A stretch of DNA of 64,000 bases from Rodentibacter abscessus (lineage in GTDB: Bacteria; Pseudomonadota; Gammaproteobacteria; Enterobacterales; Pasteurellaceae). Location: NCBI RefSeq assembly GCF_047160095.1, contig NZ_AP038785.1, positions 1,736,001 through 1,800,000 of the forward strand, in the 5' to 3' direction. Below, piece by piece: positions 53,139 to 63,845 of this stretch (the stretch's first letter is position 1; every line of letters starts with the position of its first letter). A program made the translations under genes and the position numbers. The notes beneath the pieces were generated by a model, which had not been told where the DNA came from, made no database searches, and saw only the letters and a list, made by a program, of their open reading frames with translations.

Positions 53139-53738
53139 TTATAAATCAGGTTGATAAGTGCGAATGTAATGTGTGCGATCTTGTTCGGTAATTTCACGCA
53201 CAACCCGACAAGGGTTGCCTAATGCCAACACATTTGAGGGCAGATCTTTCGTGACTACCGATCCCGCTCCCACCACCACGTTATCCCCAATGGTTACACC
53301 CGGTAAAATCACCACATTGCCGCCAATCCATACATTATTGCCAATCGTGATCGGTTTCGCTTGCTCCCAACCCTCATTACGCAAATCCGTATCAAGAGGA
53401 TGTCCCACCGTATAAAGGCTTACATTCGGTGCAAACATCACATTATCCCCAATCGTAATGCCACCATTATCCAACATCACACAGTGATAATTCGCAAAGA
53501 AATTTTTCCCGACTTTAATATTCACACCGTAATCACAATGGAAAGGTTCGTTAACTGATGTAGTTTCATCAGCCTGACCGAATAATTTCCTGAGCAAGAT
53601 ATTTTGTTTTATATCGTCATTCGGTGAAGTGCGGTTAAATTCAAACAAAATTTCACGCGCACGTCTGCGTAAATCTTTTAGCTCTTTTTTAGCCGGCAAA
53701 TGCGCTAAACCCGCCATCATTTTTTCATATTCAGTCAT
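53139..53738 (-). CDS. Maltose O-acetyltransferase-like sugar acetyltransferase
   Basis: A 199-residue left-handed beta-helix acetyltransferase of the LacA/Maa group, with the N-terminal EKMMAGLAHLP segment, HCDYGVNIKVG, and hexapeptides ending IGNNVWIGGNVVILPG. It transfers acetyl from acetyl-CoA to a sugar hydroxyl. The exact sugar is not known. Probably co-transcribed with the HAD gene and yqaA. Confidence 0.85.
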   Translation of the reverse strand: MTEYEKMMAGLAHLPAKKELKDLRRRAREILFEFNRTSPNDDIKQNILLRKLFGQADETTSVNEPFHCDYGVNIKVGKNFFANYHCVMLDNGGITIGDNVMFAPNVSLYTVGHPLDTDLRNEGWEQAKPITIGNNVWIGGNVVILPGVTIGDNVVVGAGSVVTKDLPSNVLALGNPCRVVREITEQDRTHYIRTYQPDL

Positions 53739-53741
53739 TAT

Positions 53742-54341
53742 TTATGCCTTAATAATTTCGCCTGTGCGTACATCAAAAACATCCATTCCGGCACTTAATC
53801 CGGCTTGTACGCCAAGATCCGCATCTTCAAATACGATGCAGTTGGTCGGATTGACACCGGTTAATTCTGCACAGCGTAAAAAGGTTTCCGGATCAGGCTT
53901 ATGGGCTTTCACATCATCAGCACTGACAATCGCATTAAAATAAGCGGCAATATCAAGTTTTGCCATTAACATATCAATCAAATGACGATGTGAACCCGAA
54001 CCGAGAGCAATGGGCTTTTTCTGATAATAATGACGAACAATCTCAAAAGTCGGCAGCAATTTCGATTCCGTAGGGATAAGTTGATAGGAAAGGGCGCGTT
54101 TTGCCTCAATCACATCATTCAGATAATCTTGGGGCATTCCGGCTTTTTGCATTATCGCAGCAGCGATTGTTCGCACTGTCGCACCACCCAATTGATACAT
54201 AATTTGACTGTCAAAATCGTAGCCGAATTGCTCGCCCACAATACCCCACGCTTTCGCATGAACAGGCATCGTATCAATCAACGTACCGTCCATATCGAAA
54301 ATCAACCCGTCATAATCGCTAAAAAGCCTGTTATCTATCAT
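53742..54341 (-). CDS. HAD-family sugar phosphatase, YqaB-like
   Basis: A 199-residue HAD hydrolase of the beta-phosphoglucomutase-like group. The nucleophile motif is FDMDGTLIDT (Asp16, Asp18), followed by a helical cap, and ALGSGSHRH and FEDADLGVQAG are motifs II and III. E. coli YqaB dephosphorylates fructose 1-phosphate. Three bases separate it from the acetyltransferase gene. Confidence 0.85.
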   Translation of the reverse strand: MIDNRLFSDYDGLIFDMDGTLIDTMPVHAKAWGIVGEQFGYDFDSQIMYQLGGATVRTIAAAIMQKAGMPQDYLNDVIEAKRALSYQLIPTESKLLPTFEIVRHYYQKKPIALGSGSHRHLIDMLMAKLDIAAYFNAIVSADDVKAHKPDPETFLRCAELTGVNPTNCIVFEDADLGVQAGLSAGMDVFDVRTGEIIKA

Positions 54342-54450
54342 TTTTATTCCTTACAAAAGGGATTTGTTACAAATTTGTGATCTCTGCACTGTTTTCTTCA
54401 CATAAAGTACGTTAGATTATAGTGCCTATTTTAGAGGAACAGGAGTCTAA

Positions 54451-54861
54451 ATGCGACTGCTTAATCAACTTGAGCGTTGGAAATTACGCGGACAGATTAA
54501 TCAGCCAATTATTGAGATCGTATTTCAATTACGTGATCGTCTTGAACATTACTGGAAAGCGAACGTAAACTCCGCCTTAGTCGATATGTTATTATTTCAC
54601 ATTGCTTGTAGTCTGGGACGTATTGAACGTGGTGGTTGCGCCTCCCCGCTTTATCAGGATATGTTTGAAGAAATCCAAAGTGCGGTCGTTTTTCCGCAAG
54701 TTTTAACCATTCACGAAGATTTACTTTCCTTTATGCCTTTCGATATTCCTCAGGCAGAACAAACTTATTTTTTGGCGAATGTGTATTCGTTGTTGTTAGA
54801 GCAACCATCAATACAAAAACAAATTCCCTCTCTTATACAAAGAGGGAAAAATAAATCCTAA
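54451..54861 (+). CDS. Stand-alone PRD-domain protein
   Basis: A 136-residue helical protein with one PRD-like domain (LLFHIACSLGRIERGG, then FPQVLTIHEDLLSF) holding two candidate phosphorylated histidines. PRDs are found in antiterminators and activators controlled by the PTS. No RNA- or DNA-binding domain is attached. It converges on ppx/gppA, and the two genes overlap by four bases at their ends. Confidence 0.65.
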   Translation: MRLLNQLERWKLRGQINQPIIEIVFQLRDRLEHYWKANVNSALVDMLLFHIACSLGRIERGGCASPLYQDMFEEIQSAVVFPQVLTIHEDLLSFMPFDIPQAEQTYFLANVYSLLLEQPSIQKQIPSLIQRGKNKS

Positions 54862-56390
54862 TTAAACACCAACCCCAATTCCAACTCTTTCAATCCGTTA
54901 CTTTCTTGACGAAGTTCATTCCAAACCAGCGGATTACGATCAAGATACCCCTGCTCAAATTCCAACATCCAATTTGAAGAAGAGCGGTGAATTTTAAGCG
55001 TAATTTGTTTGGTTTTCTCCGTAGCTTGGCGTGATTTATTGAGAATCACCGCAAGACGTAATAAACGAATTAATGCCACCACATCTTGTTCATCATAACG
55101 GGCAAATTTAATCAAATCACCGCTTTTCAGCACACCGATATGCGAACGAACCAGCAATGTGAGCAAGCGTTGTTGTTCACGATCAAAACCCGGCAATTCC
55201 ATATTTTGCAAAATATAAGCGGAATGTTTTTGCATATTTTTATGATTGATTACAATACCCACCTCATGCAAACGCGCCGCCCAAAGCAATAAATCTTGCA
55301 TTTCTTCCGCCATTTCCGGTTTTACCCATTGCGTATATTGATGTATCAATAAATTTGCACTGCCGGCAATGCGGTGCGCTTGCTCGGTATCAATATCAAA
55401 TTGTTCCGTCAGCCCCCACGCCGTACGCGCGCGAATATCCGCCACTTGAAAATTTTTCTCAATACTGTAGATAACGCCTTCACGCAATGCGCCGTCCGAA
55501 TAACGCATATGGTCAATATGAAAAACATCAAATACGGCACTTAAAATCGCCAACCCCGGAACAAATACATCTATACGTTCCGGATTCAAGCCCACAATAT
55601 TCAATTTATCAAAATGTGAGGCGTGCAAGGTTTGCTCAATCAAATCTTCTAAACGCGATTTTGTGATGATACCGTTCGGATCTAATGTTGCGGTAATGAC
55701 TTGATGCACTGTCTTGATTGTGCCGGAAGAACCCAATGCGGATTGCCATCCCAAATTACGGTATTCCCAGCTTAAATCTTCGATTTTATTGACCGCACTT
55801 TGATACGCCTTTTCAAAGTTTTCCTTAGAGATTTCACCATTTTGAAAATATTTTGCCGCAAAACTCACACATCCCATATGACGGCTTTCCGCCACGATCG
55901 GCGTGAAATCATCGCCGATAATCATTTCCGTAGAGCCACCCCCTATATCTACCACCAATTTTCGTCCTTTTTCCGGCTGGGTATGACACACGCCGGCATA
56001 GATGGTCTTAGCTTCGGTTTGCCCGCTGATGATATTAATCGGATAAGGAAAAACTTTTGCGGCTTGGCGTAAAAATTCGTCATTATTGACCGCTCTTCGC
56101 AACGTATAAGTGCCGACAACATTCACATTTTCAGGCGCAAAACCTTGTAAGCGCTCGGCAAATAACGCCAAACAATTTACACCGCGCGTTATCGCCTCCT
56201 GACTTAATATCGCATTTTCATCCAAACCTTCCGCGAGTTTTACTTTTTGTTTCAAACGTGACAGCACTTGAATTGAGCCGTTCATAATACGTGCAACAAT
56301 CATATGAAAACTGTTTGAGCCAAGGTCAATGGCAGCGATTTCACGCACATTCGTTCTAGGGGGGGATAGCATATCCTCTTCGTTATTCAT
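54858..56390 (-). CDS. gppA: Exopolyphosphatase / pppGpp phosphohydrolase
   Basis: Actin-fold phosphatase of 510 residues. AAIDLGSNSFHMIVARI near residue 19 and VVDIGGGSTEMIIG are the two phosphate loops, and an HD-like C-terminal part follows from about 310. Sequence alone does not separate Ppx from GppA. It lies 13 bases after tamB on the same strand. Confidence 0.85.
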   Translation of the reverse strand: MNNEEDMLSPPRTNVREIAAIDLGSNSFHMIVARIMNGSIQVLSRLKQKVKLAEGLDENAILSQEAITRGVNCLALFAERLQGFAPENVNVVGTYTLRRAVNNDEFLRQAAKVFPYPINIISGQTEAKTIYAGVCHTQPEKGRKLVVDIGGGSTEMIIGDDFTPIVAESRHMGCVSFAAKYFQNGEISKENFEKAYQSAVNKIEDLSWEYRNLGWQSALGSSGTIKTVHQVITATLDPNGIITKSRLEDLIEQTLHASHFDKLNIVGLNPERIDVFVPGLAILSAVFDVFHIDHMRYSDGALREGVIYSIEKNFQVADIRARTAWGLTEQFDIDTEQAHRIAGSANLLIHQYTQWVKPEMAEEMQDLLLWAARLHEVGIVINHKNMQKHSAYILQNMELPGFDREQQRLLTLLVRSHIGVLKSGDLIKFARYDEQDVVALIRLLRLAVILNKSRQATEKTKQITLKIHRSSSNWMLEFEQGYLDRNPLVWNELRQESNGLKELELGLVFN

Positions 56391-56402
56391 AAATAAGCAT
56401 TC

Positions 56403-59400
56403 CTAAAATTCAAACTGATAAAGTAAATCAAATACTTGATTTGTGCCGGAAACCGATTGGAAATAAAGCTGTGGTAATAAACGATAACGTAAAGTCACTT
56501 CGGCTAAACCATCAAATAATCCTACGCCATATTTTACCTGTAATCGTTTGCCAATATTACCGCTCACTTGTACTTTAGAGCTATCGCCAACACCTGCCGT
56601 GCCGAGATTCAAATCCTGAATCCCAAAGGCTTCGCCGATACCGCCCACAAGTTTACCGCTTTTGGCTAATCCCATACCAAGTAGTGCAGCACCCACAGAA
56701 CCACCCGAACCGGTTTGTCCGCTATTTTCTAAAGAACGTCCGGTCAGTAAATAAGAAAGTGCCTGATCTTGCGGTTTACTTGGGTTAGAAAAAACCGTCA
56801 CTTCAGGATTTGTTGCTATGCCGACCACTTTCACACCGGCGGTAATATTATTATCTTCCATCGCTTCCGGATTGCGAATAGCTTCAATATTTAACATTGG
56901 TTGTGAGGCAAGCCCTGAAAAATTAATTTGCCCTTTACGAACCAATAAATCCTGCCCAAAAGAAGCATACCGACCATTTTTCAAATCAATTTGACCGTAC
57001 AAGCCCAAACGCCCTTTTTCTTGTTTTACGGAAAGCAAACCCGTTAAGTTAGATTTAAAACCGTAAGCGTCAAAATGGACATCATCACCGATTTTTATTT
57101 TTAAATCGGAACGAATTTCCATACCGGATTTTGTGGTCGCCGCAAACTCACGGTTAATTAGTTCCTCCTTGCTTTTGCGCGGCCCGTTTAAAATCACTTC
57201 ATCTTCACTCACAGGTTCGGCATTATCCGGCAATGAATCTACTTTAATTCGAGCCCACGGAATATCTACATTACCCGATAAATCTAGCAATTTCGGCGTA
57301 GCTTTTGCCACCACATTGGTTGAAAACTGTAATTTCCCCATTGAAGGCAAACTGAGCTTAAAGCCCTCTGTTTCCGCCCTTACTTCTGTGCTCCAATTGT
57401 CCAAATTTGCCCAATTTGCACCGCCGCTCATTGTCAAATTTCCGTCAGGTGTTTGAACCTTACCCTGCAAGGTAGAGCGAGTTCCTTCAAAACGAATGGC
57501 AACATCACCGTTTGTGACCTCAAAAGGTAAGGTTTTCAGTTTCGCTTTTGCGTTGCGAATGTCGAAATGGCCGTTTAATAAAGGTTTTTCCAAATTTCCG
57601 CCTAAGGTGAGTTTAGAAATAACTTCTCCGTTAATTGTTTCACCATTCGTCAACAGCTGATTTGCCAACGCTAAATTTAAACGATCAATACCGATACTAC
57701 CGCCAAGATTACGCGCACCATTTAAATCATTCAGTTTTAAATCGGCATTAATATACCCTTGATTTTGCACGTTGATGTCGGATTTCAAGCTGAGATTATT
57801 ATTCTGAATATCCGCATTTAGTGTGAGTTTAGGAATAGCAAGTTTAAAAGTGCGATAATCCAATTTTTGTGCAATACCTAAATTATCACCGGTCAAAGTC
57901 AGGTTTAGAAGAAAGGGTTTATCGCTAAACCACGCCACTTTTCCTTCACTACGAAGATTTCCCTTCAAGCTATCTTGCCCGATAAATTGATTCACCAAAT
58001 CAAGATTAATACGCTTTATATTAAAAGGAATTTCGCCATTTTCCCCAGCCGTGAAAGATTTCGGGAAACACAAATCCGCATTAATATTTTGCCAACAATG
58101 TGCGCCGATTGCGGCTTGTATTTTTTTATTGTCATAGTGTACGGAAATCGCTTGGTTTGGCTTTACATCCCCTATCGGCGTGTCTATCTTCATTTGGCTT
58201 AATGACCCTTTCCATTGCTGAGAAGTGCGGTCAAAATTGCCTGAGATTTTTAAATCTGCCGCCACAGGTTTTCCTTGAGAGGCTAAAACGAGTTGATGGT
58301 TTTTTTCATCGCCCGATACGCTCAAATTGACACTTTTCATTGCCACCGCATCACCATAACGAATATTGCCGCCTTTTATATTCAGGTTGCCTTTCAAAAT
58401 CGGTGAGCCGGAAATATTGCCTTTAACGGTTACATTAGCAATATCTAAAATCTGCCAATGGAGGTGTTGGCTATTAAGATCAAGCGTGACATTCGGTTCA
58501 ACCAATTTTCCCTGAATTGTCGCTTTCCCCATCAAAGCTCCCGACAAATCAGCATATAAACCACGTAAGTTCGGCGCGTTAATATCAAGCGTTAAATCCG
58601 ATTCATCACTCAATGTGCCTTTGGCATAAATTTTGTTATCACCATAATTAAGCGATAAATTTGAAATATCGAGTAATGTTTTATCGCTTAACGCCACATC
58701 CCCTTTCAGATTCAATGGGCGATGAGAAAGCGTACCAACTAAATCAACCGTTGGTATATCCACCTGCCAACCTTGTTCCCCCGCTTCACCGGATGTGATG
58801 AGTTTACCGAACAATACGGCAGGCATTGCCGGTACGTAAGGGCGGATATTCATTTTGTTTAAATTCGCTTCAATGTCCCACTGCGCCCCTTTTTTCCAAT
58901 TTGCCGAACCGGTTAGTTTCGCTGTCCCCTCTAATGCCGACAAACTTAATTGATGAATATCGACCGCATATAATTTGCCGTCCGCATTCAGCGTTAAACG
59001 TGTTGATGGAATATGATCCATTCCTTCCACACCACCCTCAAGCTCGGCATGATAATCCAGTAAATTCCCTGTTAATTTCAAAGTAACGTCATTAATTTTC
59101 AACGGTGATAATGCCTGTGCGAAAGCGTATTGCCCTTTAGTGGCTTTAAGTGTGAAGTTTAACGGCATTTTATCTTCGGCAAGTTTTACTTCGGCGTCCA
59201 GTTCCGCATTCAATACACCCTTTGTTTTTAGAGAAAGTGCGGTCGTTTTTTTCAACGATCCTGAAAGGGATAAATCCACCTGACTTGCCGGAAATATTGC
59301 TTTACCTTGAGATGTAAAAGCATTTAGTGAAGAGGTTAAAGACAAATCCAACGGAAAATCATCGTTTAGCTGTAATGAACCATGAGAATTTAATGTACCG

Positions 59401-60317
59401 AGCGAACTTTCAATATCCAATTTCTGTAATTGAACAAAATGTCCTGTTGCATCCGCTTGTAATAATAAAGAAGGTAACGTAATGCGTTGTAATTCTTCAC
59501 CTTGTTCATTTTGTGCGACATATTGCCAATCTTTTGCGGCAAGGTTGGTAACGTGAATATCAAAAGGTAAATTGATCTCACTGACGTTTCCTAAAAATGC
59601 GGGAGTAAGGCTTTGTTCAATCGCCGTCCAATCTACGGGTTGATTATTTTCCACTTTGATTGACTTTGTCTTTAATTCTGAAGATTGAATATGCAAAACA
59701 TCAAGGTTACTTAATTCTGTCGGAGCAAGGGTTAAACCAAATTCATTGTCCAAACTGACCGCACTTTGAAAACCTTCGAGCGCAATATTGGTTTGATCAA
59801 GTTTCAGATTCAATTTATCCAGTGCAATATTTTTCACCTGAACAGAAATCGGCAAATTGATTTTTTCCATTGGAGAAGATTCGGTTTGTTTTTCTTCCGA
59901 TGGTGGCAATTGTGCGGTATCAATCAAGATGACAGGTTCTTTTACGGAAAGATCTTCCACACAAATTTTGCGTGAAAGCAAACAGCCGAAATCTATCTGT
60001 AAACGAGCCTGAGCAATGCGTGTATCAATTCCCGCCGTTTGATAACGCACATTGTGCAATACTAAACCGCGCTGCAAACCGCCTTCAACCTGTTCAATAG
60101 AAAGGCTATCGAGAAATTTATCCGTCAGTTCAATTAAGCCTCGCTGACCTTGTTCAAAAGACAATGCCCCCAAAAGCGCGAAAACAGGCAAAAAAATGAC
60201 CGCACTTCCCACACAAAAGGCTTTACGAACAAAGCCTTTTTTCTTTTTAGCTTTGCTTGATTTCGATGATTGCTCAGATTGGGGTTCTTCTCGTTTAATT
60301 TCTTGCTTTGTCATCAT
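56403..60317 (-). CDS. tamB: Translocation and assembly module protein TamB
   Basis: A 1304-residue periplasm-spanning protein with one N-terminal membrane helix (about 33-52) and a long beta-rich AsmA-like groove ending in the DUF490 domain (about 960-1304). With TamA it bridges the inner and outer membrane, in phospholipid transfer and the assembly of some outer-membrane proteins. It begins 5 bases after tamA. Confidence 0.95.
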   Translation of the reverse strand: MMTKQEIKREEPQSEQSSKSSKAKKKKGFVRKAFCVGSAVIFLPVFALLGALSFEQGQRGLIELTDKFLDSLSIEQVEGGLQRGLVLHNVRYQTAGIDTRIAQARLQIDFGCLLSRKICVEDLSVKEPVILIDTAQLPPSEEKQTESSPMEKINLPISVQVKNIALDKLNLKLDQTNIALEGFQSAVSLDNEFGLTLAPTELSNLDVLHIQSSELKTKSIKVENNQPVDWTAIEQSLTPAFLGNVSEINLPFDIHVTNLAAKDWQYVAQNEQGEELQRITLPSLLLQADATGHFVQLQKLDIESSLGTLNSHGSLQLNDDFPLDLSLTSSLNAFTSQGKAIFPASQVDLSLSGSLKKTTALSLKTKGVLNAELDAEVKLAEDKMPLNFTLKATKGQYAFAQALSPLKINDVTLKLTGNLLDYHAELEGGVEGMDHIPSTRLTLNADGKLYAVDIHQLSLSALEGTAKLTGSANWKKGAQWDIEANLNKMNIRPYVPAMPAVLFGKLITSGEAGEQGWQVDIPTVDLVGTLSHRPLNLKGDVALSDKTLLDISNLSLNYGDNKIYAKGTLSDESDLTLDINAPNLRGLYADLSGALMGKATIQGKLVEPNVTLDLNSQHLHWQILDIANVTVKGNISGSPILKGNLNIKGGNIRYGDAVAMKSVNLSVSGDEKNHQLVLASQGKPVAADLKISGNFDRTSQQWKGSLSQMKIDTPIGDVKPNQAISVHYDNKKIQAAIGAHCWQNINADLCFPKSFTAGENGEIPFNIKRINLDLVNQFIGQDSLKGNLRSEGKVAWFSDKPFLLNLTLTGDNLGIAQKLDYRTFKLAIPKLTLNADIQNNNLSLKSDINVQNQGYINADLKLNDLNGARNLGGSIGIDRLNLALANQLLTNGETINGEVISKLTLGGNLEKPLLNGHFDIRNAKAKLKTLPFEVTNGDVAIRFEGTRSTLQGKVQTPDGNLTMSGGANWANLDNWSTEVRAETEGFKLSLPSMGKLQFSTNVVAKATPKLLDLSGNVDIPWARIKVDSLPDNAEPVSEDEVILNGPRKSKEELINREFAATTKSGMEIRSDLKIKIGDDVHFDAYGFKSNLTGLLSVKQEKGRLGLYGQIDLKNGRYASFGQDLLVRKGQINFSGLASQPMLNIEAIRNPEAMEDNNITAGVKVVGIATNPEVTVFSNPSKPQDQALSYLLTGRSLENSGQTGSGGSVGAALLGMGLAKSGKLVGGIGEAFGIQDLNLGTAGVGDSSKVQVSGNIGKRLQVKYGVGLFDGLAEVTLRYRLLPQLYFQSVSGTNQVFDLLYQFEF

Positions 60318-60322
60318 TCCGT

Positions 60323-62056
60323 CTAAATCTCTGTACCTAAGCCGATATAAAATTGAATGTTCTTACTGTTGTCCTTGTTTCGAATCGGTGTGGCAATATC
60401 AAATTTGATTGCGCCCACCGGTGATGCCCAACGTACGCCGACACCCGCACCATAGCGTAATTCTTCTTGGCTGAAACGATTTGCAGCAAGACCGGCATCG
60501 ACAAAAGTTGCCGCCCACCATGAGGGATAAACTTGATATTGATATTCAAATGATCCCGTAACCAAACGAGAGCCACCCACTAACTTACCCTTGCGATCTT
60601 TCGGTGAGATTTTTTTGTAGCCGTACCCGCGCACACTGCGATCACCGCCGGCGAAAAAGCGAAGCGTCGGCGGAATTTTATTAATATCTTTGGTATTCAA
60701 ATAACCGATTTCAGCACGGGTGATAATGCGGTGATTTTCCGCATAGGTACGAATCCATCCGGTAGAGGCCTGAACTTTGAAAAAACTCGCATCGGAAAGT
60801 AAGCCTTTATAAGCGACATCTACGGTGATTTTCTGCGCATCTCCCCAAGTCGGGAATATTCCGCCACGCAAACGGGTTCGGTTAAAACCACCGGTTGGAT
60901 ACACTAACAAGGTTTTATCTTCTACATCCGCTTGAGTAAATTTATCGTAACGGGCACGCACACCGGCAAAATATTGCCAACCCTCGGCATTATTCCAATA
61001 ACGCAATCCCGCAAGTGTTAGTGCCGTTGTTTTGGTATCATTCTTATCTTCATTTTCCAAACCGCCGGAAAATTCATAGTAATAATTCAATGGATTTTTT
61101 AGTAACGGCACTCTGTAAGTAGCTTCAAGCGTTTGTTTGGGCGCAGAAACATAAAGATTCGTACGGAAACTATGTCCACGATCATTGATCCAAGGTTTTG
61201 TCCAACCGATTTGTAAATGCGGGCCGGTATCCGTTGCAAAACCCACACCCAATTCCATCGCATTTTTCTTACGTGGATAAAGCAGCACATCTAAATTGAC
61301 GACTTTTTTTTGCTCATCGACTTGAGGTTGTAACAACACGGAACTAAACCAGTTGGTGGAAGAAAAATCGTTACTAAATTCAGAAAGTTGATTTACCAAA
61401 TAAGGTTCGCCCGTATGAATCTTCAACATATTTTGCAGGTAATCTTCTCGGATTTGCGAATGATGAAATTTAATATTGCCATAGTGATAACGTACACCAC
61501 TCTCAAAAAGCATACGCCACCAAGCCTGATGAGTTTCAGGGCTGATTTCTAAACGAGAGATAGTAAACTTTCCATCTAAATAGCCGCGTGCAAGGGCAAG
61601 TGTAGAAATACTATTCTTATAATCGCTATATTTTTGATGTTCAACCAATTCGCCATTTTTAGGTAAATTTTTACGCAATGCCTTAAATGCCTCATCTTGC
61701 GCGGCTTCACCTTCAATTTTCACATCCGTACCTGCAATACGTGTCGGCTCACCGGGAGTGACATTGGCGATTAATAAATCTCTACCTTTGCGTTTTTTTA
61801 ATTCAAAAGTAACGGAAGAATCATAATAACCGAACACCCGCAGCCCTTTATCCACCGCCTCAGTCACCAAGCGTTTATAACGATCAGAACCGTCCATTTC
61901 TTCTTTTTCTATAAGCTCAACATTAAGTTTTGTATTACGAATTGCCCGTTCACCTTTAATTCCACGGATTTCAATATCCACGGTTTGTTCGGCAAAAGCG
62001 GAGAGCGCCGAAAGGAAAAGCAGAAGTGCGGTTAATTTGAAGGGGATTTTTTTCAT
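60323..62056 (-). CDS. tamA: Translocation and assembly module protein TamA
   Basis: Omp85-family outer-membrane barrel of 577 residues. I start at MKKIPFKL, which gives a signal peptide ending SAFA; an upstream in-frame ATG would add ten residues. Three POTRA domains (about 25-260) precede the barrel, which carries the GGDRSVRGYGYKKI lid motif and ends in an aromatic-poor but Omp85-like last strand. Confidence 0.95.
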   Translation of the reverse strand: MKKIPFKLTALLLFLSALSAFAEQTVDIEIRGIKGERAIRNTKLNVELIEKEEMDGSDRYKRLVTEAVDKGLRVFGYYDSSVTFELKKRKGRDLLIANVTPGEPTRIAGTDVKIEGEAAQDEAFKALRKNLPKNGELVEHQKYSDYKNSISTLALARGYLDGKFTISRLEISPETHQAWWRMLFESGVRYHYGNIKFHHSQIREDYLQNMLKIHTGEPYLVNQLSEFSNDFSSTNWFSSVLLQPQVDEQKKVVNLDVLLYPRKKNAMELGVGFATDTGPHLQIGWTKPWINDRGHSFRTNLYVSAPKQTLEATYRVPLLKNPLNYYYEFSGGLENEDKNDTKTTALTLAGLRYWNNAEGWQYFAGVRARYDKFTQADVEDKTLLVYPTGGFNRTRLRGGIFPTWGDAQKITVDVAYKGLLSDASFFKVQASTGWIRTYAENHRIITRAEIGYLNTKDINKIPPTLRFFAGGDRSVRGYGYKKISPKDRKGKLVGGSRLVTGSFEYQYQVYPSWWAATFVDAGLAANRFSQEELRYGAGVGVRWASPVGAIKFDIATPIRNKDNSKNIQFYIGLGTEI

Positions 62057-62207
62057 TTTTTTAGCTAAACAGAGTAAAGAGATCAATTCCTAACAATGCG
62101 TTAGTTTACCTATAAAGTCAGGTTCTTTGAACGTTTTTTACAAATTTTTCGTTATTAAGAAACCCTGTATAAAAAATGCGGTTTATATTAACCGCACTTT
62201 TAATTTC

Positions 62208-63161
62208 TTAATGATTGGTAAATTTCACTTCTTGCACGATTCGTTTCGCTGTGGCGATAGGAAGCTGTCCGATAAACGTGATTTCTTTATCACCGATCAC
62301 CTCACTATACAAAGTAAATTCGCCTTGTTTCCATGTTTTATCTTGATTAGGTTGTTGACTTTCCGCTTTTGTAACATATAAGGTGAAAGTAAATAATCCG
62401 TCACTAAACAAAGAGCTATCAATAATTTCGCCATCAAATAAATCTTGGCTACGTCGAACACTTTCAAATCCCTGTGGTAACCAACCGGGTTCCCAATCCA
62501 GAGAGAGAACCGCATTTTGTGTTTCGTTTAATAGCGGTGGCATAGAAACTTTATTTAAATAATTCGTTAAGCCTTTTAAGCTATCATCAATATAAAGCGT
62601 AACAACACGGAATTGATCCAATAATTTTCCATCACGATCAAGCATATCGCCCCGAAGTAATAAGCCGTTTTCCTCATCTACAAAAACCAAATATTGATAA
62701 CGGAAATCATCTTTCGGCACAATTCGAATCGTATCGACAAAACGTCCGGCGACACGATTTTTCCCTAAAGGGATAAAATCATAATTTTCTGCCAGTTTAT
62801 CAAAATGGCTACGAATAATCGCAGGAAGCGCATCGACAATATTTCCGCTGTTCAATGTGAATGCTTGAGAATTAGGTTGGAAGTAACTGACTAAATTATC
62901 CCGCTGAATAATTTCTTGTTGCTCACCATCAAGGGTAACTAATTGTGCATAGGTTTTGTTATCGCGTTTGATATGGCGATAACGAAAGGAATCCATATTA
63001 TTCGGTGAAGTCTGCACAAAAGCAATTTCATAATTCAGATTATTCACTGCATACGCCATTTTCTCTAACGCCTTTTTTGCCGAACTATCTTCTGCAAAAG
63101 CGGAAACACTAAAAAGGGAAATGAGTAAAAGTGCGGTCGATTTTAGAGATATTTTTTTCAT
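62208..63161 (-). CDS. rseB: Sigma-E regulatory protein RseB
   Basis: Periplasmic protein of 317 residues with a signal peptide ending SAFA. It has the MucB/RseB layout: an N-terminal lipid-sensing domain (about 25-200) and a C-terminal RseA-binding domain. It shields RseA from DegS cleavage. It follows rseA by 80 bases. Confidence 0.93.
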   Translation of the reverse strand: MKKISLKSTALLLISLFSVSAFAEDSSAKKALEKMAYAVNNLNYEIAFVQTSPNNMDSFRYRHIKRDNKTYAQLVTLDGEQQEIIQRDNLVSYFQPNSQAFTLNSGNIVDALPAIIRSHFDKLAENYDFIPLGKNRVAGRFVDTIRIVPKDDFRYQYLVFVDEENGLLLRGDMLDRDGKLLDQFRVVTLYIDDSLKGLTNYLNKVSMPPLLNETQNAVLSLDWEPGWLPQGFESVRRSQDLFDGEIIDSSLFSDGLFTFTLYVTKAESQQPNQDKTWKQGEFTLYSEVIGDKEITFIGQLPIATAKRIVQEVKFTNH

Positions 63162-63241
63162 AAACGTTTTGACTATTCATAAAAAATCACCACCTCATCG
63201 AGGTTGATCAGGTGGTGAATTCATTTGTTCTTATTAGATTA

Positions 63242-63826
63242 CTATTTTGATTGATTAGAACCGACATTTAACGCATCTGCATGCATACGGCGTTGCAATT
63301 CATAATTTTGCAACATTGCACCGATACGGCGGTTTTTTTGTTCCATTTGATCGGTGGTTGCCACATCTTTAGTCGGAGCATTGTAGCTAACTTCTTGAAC
63401 CGAATTATTAAACGGTAAGGTTTGTAACACCGGTGTTTCCGGAACGTTACTTACATCACTTTTAGTATTAAAGGATTGAACGCCAATTACCGCCACTAAA
63501 CACACGCTCGCTGCCACTGCAATTTGAGCCATCGGCGCAAAGAAAGATTTGAATTTACGCATAAACGGTAGTCTCTGAACTTCTTCAACGGTCGGTTGAG
63601 ACTCGGAGATCGCTAATTTCTCAATGTTTTCATTCTCAATTAAACCAGCTATTTTTTCCGTAAAATCCGTACCTAATAAAATATCACTTTCTTTACGAAT
63701 AACGGCACGCACCATATGATAGCTTGCCCAAGACTGTTGCAAAGCTTCATCGTTACATAATTTTTCCGTGAATGAAACATCCACTTGTTCGCCATCCATA
63801 TAGGCTGAAAGTAACTCTTTTTGCAT
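63242..63826 (-). CDS. rseA: Anti-sigma-E factor RseA
   Basis: A 194-residue membrane protein. The N-terminal sigma-binding domain begins MQKELLSAYMDGEQVD, a membrane helix (about 100-117, MAQIAVAASVCLVAVIG) follows, then a periplasmic tail that RseB binds. I use the ATG after GGAG; a longer in-frame start has no site. It starts 19 bases after rpoE. Confidence 0.93.
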   Translation of the reverse strand: MQKELLSAYMDGEQVDVSFTEKLCNDEALQQSWASYHMVRAVIRKESDILLGTDFTEKIAGLIENENIEKLAISESQPTVEEVQRLPFMRKFKSFFAPMAQIAVAASVCLVAVIGVQSFNTKSDVSNVPETPVLQTLPFNNSVQEVSYNAPTKDVATTDQMEQKNRRIGAMLQNYELQRRMHADALNVGSNQSK

Positions 63827-63845
63827 TTTTAACTCCGACTGTATT